Positions 59,078 through 64,000 of a stretch of 64,000 nt of DNA are shown piece by piece. A program made the position numbers and the translations under genes. Positions within the stretch are counted from its first letter, which is position 1, and each line of letters starts with the position of its first letter. The notes under the pieces are model-generated. The model searched no databases. It saw only the letters and a program-made list of their open reading frames with translations, and was not told the origin of the DNA. Origin of the DNA: Hyphomicrobiales bacterium (GTDB lineage Bacteria > Pseudomonadota > Alphaproteobacteria > Rhizobiales > Xanthobacteraceae). The stretch is taken from NCBI GenBank assembly GCA_017305715.1, contig JAFKKG010000013.1:1-64000 (forward strand). Reading direction: 5' to 3'.

Positions 59078-62000
59078 GTGCAGACGACGCTGCTCGGCCT
59101 GGCTATCGCCTTCATCATTGCGCTCGTGGCCGCACTCGTCGGGCCGTATTTCATCGACTGGAATCAATTCCGGCCGCAATTCGAGGCCGAGGCGAGCCGA
59201 ATCATCGGTGCGCCGGTGCGGGTTGGCGGCAAGCTCGACGCCCGGCTGCTGCCGGCGCCGTCATTGCAGCTGCGCTCGGTGGGGGTCGGCGGCGCCAACG
59301 ATCTCGGCAAGGTGCGCGCCGACAAGCTCGACGTCGAATTCAGCCTGGGCTCGCTGATGCGCGGCGAAGTGCGCGCCACCGAGCTCACCATCAACGGCCT
59401 GTCGCTCGATCTCGGGCTCGATCCGAAGGGCCGGATCGACTGGCCGGCGACCACGGGTACGGTCAATCTGGGCGCGCTGGCGATCGATCGCCTCAATCTC
59501 ACCGGCCGGATCGCCCTGCATGACGCCGCCAGCCGCTCGACGCTCGAGCTGAACGACATCGCGTTTTCCGGCGACGTGCGGTCGCTGGCCGGCTCGATCC
59601 GCGGCGACGGCAATTTCATGCTGTCAGGCACGCGCTATCCATTTCGAATTTCGTCCGGCCAGAGCGCCGACGGCAACGGCACCCGCGTCCATCTGAATAT
59701 CGATCCCGGTCCGAGGACGCTGTCGGCCGATCTCGACGGCGTATTGTCGTTCGACGCGCGGGCGCCGCGTTTCGAAGGCACCATGATGTTGGCAAGCCCG
59801 CCGCGCGCAAAGTCCGGCGATGTCGAGAACGCACCGCCATCCTGGCGCGTCACGTCCCGGGTCAGGGGCGACTATTCGTCCGCCCGGCTCGAAGCGCTCG
59901 AAATGATGTATGGTACGGATGAGCGCGCATTGAAATTATCCGGCGCCGGCGATTTGCGCTTTGGCGCGTCGCCGCTGTTGCGCGCTGCGCTCTCGGCCCG
60001 CAATCTCGATGCCGACAAGTTTTCCGCCGGGGACAGCAAGGACAATAGCGAGGCGGTCCGCGTGCTGCCGGCGGTGCGCGCGCTGATGTCGGGCCTTCCG
60101 CAGGTCCCGATCCCGGCGCAGATCGAACTTGCCTCCGAGCAGGTCATGCTGGGCGGCCGTCCGTTGCAGGACATCTCGGCCGAACTGCATGGCGATACGA
60201 AATCCTGGAGCGTGCGCAAACTGGAGTTTCGCGCACCCGGCAGCACCCGGGTCTCGCTGAGCGAGGCGGCCGCAAAGGCCACATCGCCCGATCAGTTCAA
60301 GGCCGCGCTCAATATCGAATCATCCGATCCCGACGCGTTGATGAACTGGCTCCAGGGCCGCGGCGATGCCGGCGCGCGCAGCCAGAAGCCGCTGCGGCTG
60401 CGCGGCGACGTCACGATCGGCTCTGAAGGATATGCCATCGATGCGATGAAGGCCGAGATCGACGGCGGCGCCGTCGAGGGCCGTGTCGCGGTCTCGCATC
60501 GGGACGCGAGCAGGGGCTCGAAAATATCCGCGCAGTTGAAAGCCGAGCGCCTCGATCTCGATGCCGCCACCGCGCTGGTGCGGTCGCTGGCGGGGCCGCA
60601 GGCCGAATGGCCGGATGAAGGCCAGCTCACGCTCGACATCGGCCGCGCCGTTTCGTCCGGTCAGGAGTTGCGGCCGCTGGTGGCCAGGCTCGGCTATGGC
60701 CCGAAGGTGTTCGTGCTCGACCAGTTGAATATCGGTCAGCCCGAAAATGTATCGCTGGAGGGGGTGGGCCGTTTCGATCGTACCGCATCGATCGGCAAGC
60801 TGGAGCTGCATTCGACGGCTGCCTCGTGGACCCAGATCACCGCGCTGGTGGCGCCGTTGGCGCCGTCGCTGGCGGCGCGGCTCAACGCGATGGGCGCGAG
60901 CCCGGGCCCGGCACGCGTCAACCTCGCGTTCGAGCTCACCAAGGGCGCTGCACCGGCCGGCAACGCGCGCGCCGTGATCGATGTCGACGCCCCGCAGCTC
61001 AAGGGTAGCACCACGATCACCGCGAAGCCGGCACTGGCGGCGATTCAGGCACTCGATCTCCAGGCGCTGGGGCGCAGCGAACTCGGCATCGAGTCGAAAC
61101 TGTCGTCGGGGCAGGGCCGCTCCCTGCTGGCGCTGCTCGGGCTCGAACGCACGATTGCCGCCGGCGACGGCCCGGCGCAATTCGAAGGCACCGCGACCGG
61201 AGCCTGGGGTGCATCGCTGCGGCTCAAGGCGAAGATCTCCGGAAATGGTCTGGACGCCGACGCCGACGGCACCGCGGAGCCGTGGGCGCAGGAGCCTAAG
61301 GCGGGTTTCTCGCTCAAAGTTCGCAGCGCCGATTTTGGTCCGCTGCTCGATCTCAAGCCGACCGACACGCTGGCGCGGAATATCGGACTGTCGTCGCGGG
61401 TGTCGCTCGCAGGCAGCAGACTTGCCTTCGACGATCTCGACAGCAGCATTGCCGGCTCGCGGCTGCGCGGGCATGTCGCGGTCACGCTTGGTGATGAAAA
61501 AAATATCGAGGGCGAAATCGGCCTCGACCAGCTCGCGCTGGCGCCGGCCTTTGCGCTGGCGATGGGCGCGGCCGGACATGATGCCGCCGAGCCGCTGACC
61601 GCGGGACTGGTCAAGGGGTGGCGCGGCAAGATCGCGTTCCAGGCGCTGCGCGGCATGCTGCCGGGCGGCAGCGAACTGCAGCCGGTGAGCGGTGTCGTCA
61701 AGAGCGACGGCCAGTCGCTGACGTTCGATGCCATCAAGGGCAGGATCGGCGGCGGCGAGGCGTCCGCCACGATCGATGCCCGGCCAGGCGCCAATGGAAT
61801 TGGGTTGAACGCGAGCATCCAGCTCAGTGGCGTCGACGGTCCGGCGCTGCGCTATCGCAATCTTGCGATGCCCGCGGGCCGCGCATCGCTGCAGATGAGT
61901 TTGGCAAGCCAGGGCCGCAGCGCCTCGGCGCTGACAGGTGCGCTGTCCGGCAGCGGAACCGTGACGCTGGAATCCGCGAAGATCGCAGGACTTGATCCGC

Positions 62001-62800
62001 GCGCCTTCGAGGTGGCGGTGCGCGCCAGCGATGGCGGTCAGGCCAAGGACGATGCGAAGCTGAAGCAGATCGTCGAACCCGCGCTGCTGGCGGGCGCGCT
62101 GGCGGTCGGCTCGGCGCAAATCCCGTTCAACATCCGGGATGGCCGGCTGCGCGTCGGCGCCACCACGCTCGACGCCAATGGTGTGCGCGCGACCGTTTCC
62201 GGCGGGTATGACATTCCGGCCGATCAGGCCGATATCCGCGCGGCGCTTGCACTGACGATGGTCGGACCGGCGACCGGCCGCCCTGAAATTCAGCTATTTG
62301 CGGTCGGCACATCAGACGCGCTCAATCGCAGCGTCGACGTCACGGCGCTGTCGTCGTGGCTCGCGGTGCGGACGATCGATCACGAAACAAGGCGGCTGGA
62401 CGCGATCGAGCGTGGCGAACCGCCGCCGCCGATGCCGGCGCCGATCGCGCTGCCGCCGGAGGCGGTGGCGCAGCCGTCGACGCCGGAGGTGATTCCGTCG
62501 GGCGAGCCCTTGACGCAAGTGCCGATACCCGGCCGCGACCCGCGCCGGGCGCCGCCGAAGCCAAAGGCCGTCGCACCGCGTCCGGCGCCACCCGTGGCGA
62601 CGACGCCTGCGCCTATTCCGTCCGCGCCATTGGCGAGCCAGCAGCAGGTTGCGCCGCTGCCGCCGCCGGTCGAGGTCAGACCCCCGCCGGGTCCTGCGCC
62701 CGTTCCTGCACCTGTAGCAAAGCCCAGGCCGAGGCCGCCGCTGTCCCTGACGCCGCAAGTCGCCAACCCGCCGCCGCGGCCGGCGCTGCAGAATAATTAG
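59078..62800 (+). CDS. Large AsmA-family protein
   Basis: A 1240-residue envelope protein. An N-terminal membrane anchor (LLGLAIAFIIALVAALVGPY) is followed by the AsmA start FIDWNQFRPQFEAEASRIIG and a long beta-repeat region, with the conserved AsmA C-terminal module near residues 950-1080 (LSGSGTVTLESAKIAGLDPR). The final 120 residues are proline/alanine-rich. AsmA-like proteins (TamB/YhdP relatives) are thought to bridge inner and outer membranes and carry phospholipids. GTG 59078 is used because it directly precedes the anchor. The stop overlaps the convergent ABC-F gene by three bases. Confidence 0.87.
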   Translation: MQTTLLGLAIAFIIALVAALVGPYFIDWNQFRPQFEAEASRIIGAPVRVGGKLDARLLPAPSLQLRSVGVGGANDLGKVRADKLDVEFSLGSLMRGEVRATELTINGLSLDLGLDPKGRIDWPATTGTVNLGALAIDRLNLTGRIALHDAASRSTLELNDIAFSGDVRSLAGSIRGDGNFMLSGTRYPFRISSGQSADGNGTRVHLNIDPGPRTLSADLDGVLSFDARAPRFEGTMMLASPPRAKSGDVENAPPSWRVTSRVRGDYSSARLEALEMMYGTDERALKLSGAGDLRFGASPLLRAALSARNLDADKFSAGDSKDNSEAVRVLPAVRALMSGLPQVPIPAQIELASEQVMLGGRPLQDISAELHGDTKSWSVRKLEFRAPGSTRVSLSEAAAKATSPDQFKAALNIESSDPDALMNWLQGRGDAGARSQKPLRLRGDVTIGSEGYAIDAMKAEIDGGAVEGRVAVSHRDASRGSKISAQLKAERLDLDAATALVRSLAGPQAEWPDEGQLTLDIGRAVSSGQELRPLVARLGYGPKVFVLDQLNIGQPENVSLEGVGRFDRTASIGKLELHSTAASWTQITALVAPLAPSLAARLNAMGASPGPARVNLAFELTKGAAPAGNARAVIDVDAPQLKGSTTITAKPALAAIQALDLQALGRSELGIESKLSSGQGRSLLALLGLERTIAAGDGPAQFEGTATGAWGASLRLKAKISGNGLDADADGTAEPWAQEPKAGFSLKVRSADFGPLLDLKPTDTLARNIGLSSRVSLAGSRLAFDDLDSSIAGSRLRGHVAVTLGDEKNIEGEIGLDQLALAPAFALAMGAAGHDAAEPLTAGLVKGWRGKIAFQALRGMLPGGSELQPVSGVVKSDGQSLTFDAIKGRIGGGEASATIDARPGANGIGLNASIQLSGVDGPALRYRNLAMPAGRASLQMSLASQGRSASALTGALSGSGTVTLESAKIAGLDPRAFEVAVRASDGGQAKDDAKLKQIVEPALLAGALAVGSAQIPFNIRDGRLRVGATTLDANGVRATVSGGYDIPADQADIRAALALTMVGPATGRPEIQLFAVGTSDALNRSVDVTALSSWLAVRTIDHETRRLDAIERGEPPPPMPAPIALPPEAVAQPSTPEVIPSGEPLTQVPIPGRDPRRAPPKPKAVAPRPAPPVATTPAPIPSAPLASQQQVAPLPPPVEVRPPPGPAPVPAPVAKPRPRPPLSLTPQVANPPPRPALQNN

Positions 62801-64000
62801 AGCGCGATCTCGCGCTGGATCCCGATCGCGTGCAGAAACGCCTGGTCGTGACTGATCACGACCAGCGCGCCGTCGAAATCGCGCAACGCACCTTCCAGTT
62901 CCTCGATCGAAGCGAGATCGAGATGGTTGGTCGGCTCATCGAGCAGCAACAGCAACGGCGGTTGCGGCCGCGCGAACACGCAGGCCATGCCGGCGCGCAG
63001 GCGTTCGCCGCCGGACAGCGTGCCGGCGATTTGCAGCGCCGCGCGGTTGCGGAAGGCAAAGCGGGCGAGGGCGGCGTGCGCTTCATTTCCGGCGAGCTCC
63101 GGATTGAGGCGGCGCAGATTATCGAGGATGGAGGCGGCCGGATCGAGCAGACCGACATGCTGGTCGAGCACCGCGACACGGTCGGTGTGGCGGTGGATGT
63201 CGCCGCTCACGGCGTTCAGCTCGCCCGTCATCAGGCGGAACAGCGTGGTCTTGCCGGAGCCGTTGGCGCCGCGGATGGCGATCCGCTCGGGCCCGCGCAC
63301 CTCGAAGGACAGCGGGCCGAACAGACGGCGGTCTGCAAACCACATCGTGACATCCCTGAAGGCGATCAGTTGGCGGCCGCCAGGCAAACCGGTCCTTGGC
63401 AGGTCGATGGCAAGCGGCGTCAGGATTTCCACCTTGGCGCGGGCCTCTTCAAGCGCGTCGGTGCGGTCGCCAAGCAGGCGATCGGCGAGATGGCCTTCGC
63501 GGGCGCTGCTCGCTTCCGCGATCTGCTTTTGGGCACCCAGCATGATCCTGGCCTGGCTGCCCGAGCGCGCGTAGGCGCGGCCGACGCTGTCGCGGCGCGC
63601 CTTTTTCTCGCGCGCTTTCTGAATCGCGCGTTCGGTATCGCGCAACGCATCCGAGGCGCGTTCGAGTTCGGCGCCCGCGCGGGCACGGGCGGCATCGCGC
63701 GCCGCGGCGAAGGCGGACCACGGGCCGCCGAACACGGTAATGCCGACAGGCGTCAGTTCGACGATGCGGTCGACGCGCTCCAGCAGCGCGCGGTCGTGGC
63801 TGGCGACAAGCGCGCCGCCGGGCCAGCGTTCGAGCAGTTGCGCCACGGCTTCCCGCCCGTCGGCGTCGAGATTATTGGTGGGCTCATCGAGCAGCAGCAG
63901 ATCCGGCGCCTCGATCAACAGGCGCGCCAGCGCAACACGCGTTCGTTCACCGCCGCTCAGCGAGCGGATCGTGCGATCGAGCGGCATTTCAGGCAAGCCG
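62797..64000 (-). CDS. ABC-F family ATPase (5' end cut by window edge)
   Basis: At least 400 residues of a duplicated ATPase without membrane domains. The visible part starts at the first signature (SLSGGERTRVALARLLIEAP) with Walker B LLLLDEPTNNLDADG, then a linker rich in Arg/Ala/Glu. The second ATPase has Walker A IRGANGSGKTTLF, TLSGGERLRAGMACVFARPQ and LLLDEPTNHLDLASIEELEG. The first Walker A lies outside the window. ABC-F proteins act on ribosomes in translation rescue or antibiotic protection. This one resembles the YheS/Uup-like general group. No antibiotic link is seen. Confidence 0.88.
   Translation of the reverse strand, partial: GLPEMPLDRTIRSLSGGERTRVALARLLIEAPDLLLLDEPTNNLDADGREAVAQLLERWPGGALVASHDRALLERVDRIVELTPVGITVFGGPWSAFAAARDAARARAGAELERASDALRDTERAIQKAREKKARRDSVGRAYARSGSQARIMLGAQKQIAEASSAREGHLADRLLGDRTDALEEARAKVEILTPLAIDLPRTGLPGGRQLIAFRDVTMWFADRRLFGPLSFEVRGPERIAIRGANGSGKTTLFRLMTGELNAVSGDIHRHTDRVAVLDQHVGLLDPAASILDNLRRLNPELAGNEAHAALARFAFRNRAALQIAGTLSGGERLRAGMACVFARPQPPLLLLLDEPTNHLDLASIEELEGALRDFDGALVVISHDQAFLHAIGIQREIAL

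Overview
The window looks like a chromosomal segment from a high-GC alphaproteobacterium of the Bradyrhizobium/Rhodopseudomonas group (Nitrobacteraceae). The evidence is the codon bias, many solute-binding proteins without membrane partners (Bug/TctC type and Liv type), SulP and TRAP transporters, Bradyrhizobium-like dispersed repeats (1-345, 22173-22290, 46605-46637, 55459-55540) and protein sequences that read like members of that group. No rRNA, tRNA or CRISPR array was seen. The genus is inferred from remembered family resemblance, not from a search.

Layout. (1) 499-5479: an aromatic-degradation cassette. An IclR regulator is divergent from a Liv-type binding protein, an MhpB-type extradiol dioxygenase and a TfdB-like phenol monooxygenase, with a perfect operator-like palindrome between them. 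(2) 5541-10841: a clear cobalamin riboswitch heads a compact operon of a TonB-dependent receptor of the siderophore type, an FhuF-like [2Fe-2S] reductase and a YddA/BacA-type ABC exporter-fold protein. This is a candidate corrinoid-uptake route that differs from BtuB/BtuFCD. (3) 10875-16418: an EamA permease, three Bug binding proteins and a LysR regulator with a T-N11-A site. (4) 16471-24906: housekeeping and metabolic genes, including a UvrD-type helicase that carries a palindromic repeat in frame, a thioesterase, an FAD-linked 2-hydroxyacid dehydrogenase and a SulP transporter. (5) 24907-31941: a degraded, accessory-looking stretch with an MBL-fold enzyme, an IS1182-like remnant, a frameshifted TPR gene, secreted proteins of unknown function (one with a tandem 48-residue duplication) and a methyltransferase.

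(6) 32094-36605: the most unusual locus. It is a bufferin-like RiPP region with two paralogous six-cysteine precursors, each with its own ECF-like promoter and a downstream hairpin. They are followed by a DUF692 (MNIO) enzyme and a DUF2063 partner, and then by a creatininase-fold hydrolase and a periplasmic HExxH protease in the same overlapping operon. The last two genes look like an accessory maturation or turnover module that I do not recognise as part of the described bufferin systems.

(7) 36803-44136: one long leftward transcription unit with a Liv-type ABC transporter (binding protein, LivH, M, G, F), a TetR regulator, a cupin, an FAD aromatic monooxygenase and a small protein, probably for uptake and hydroxylation of an aromatic compound. 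(8) 44713-48007: extracytoplasmic redox genes (DUF255 thioredoxin-fold, DoxX, CcdA). (9) 48215-51165: a membrane class III adenylate cyclase and a PEP-CTERM protein. (10) 51508-56840: a TRAP transporter, a D-2-hydroxyacid dehydrogenase and an MFS permease. (11) 56936-58904: a TetR regulator divergent from a cytochrome P450 around a 32-nt dyad. (12) 59078-64000: a large AsmA-like protein and a truncated ABC-F ATPase at the right edge.
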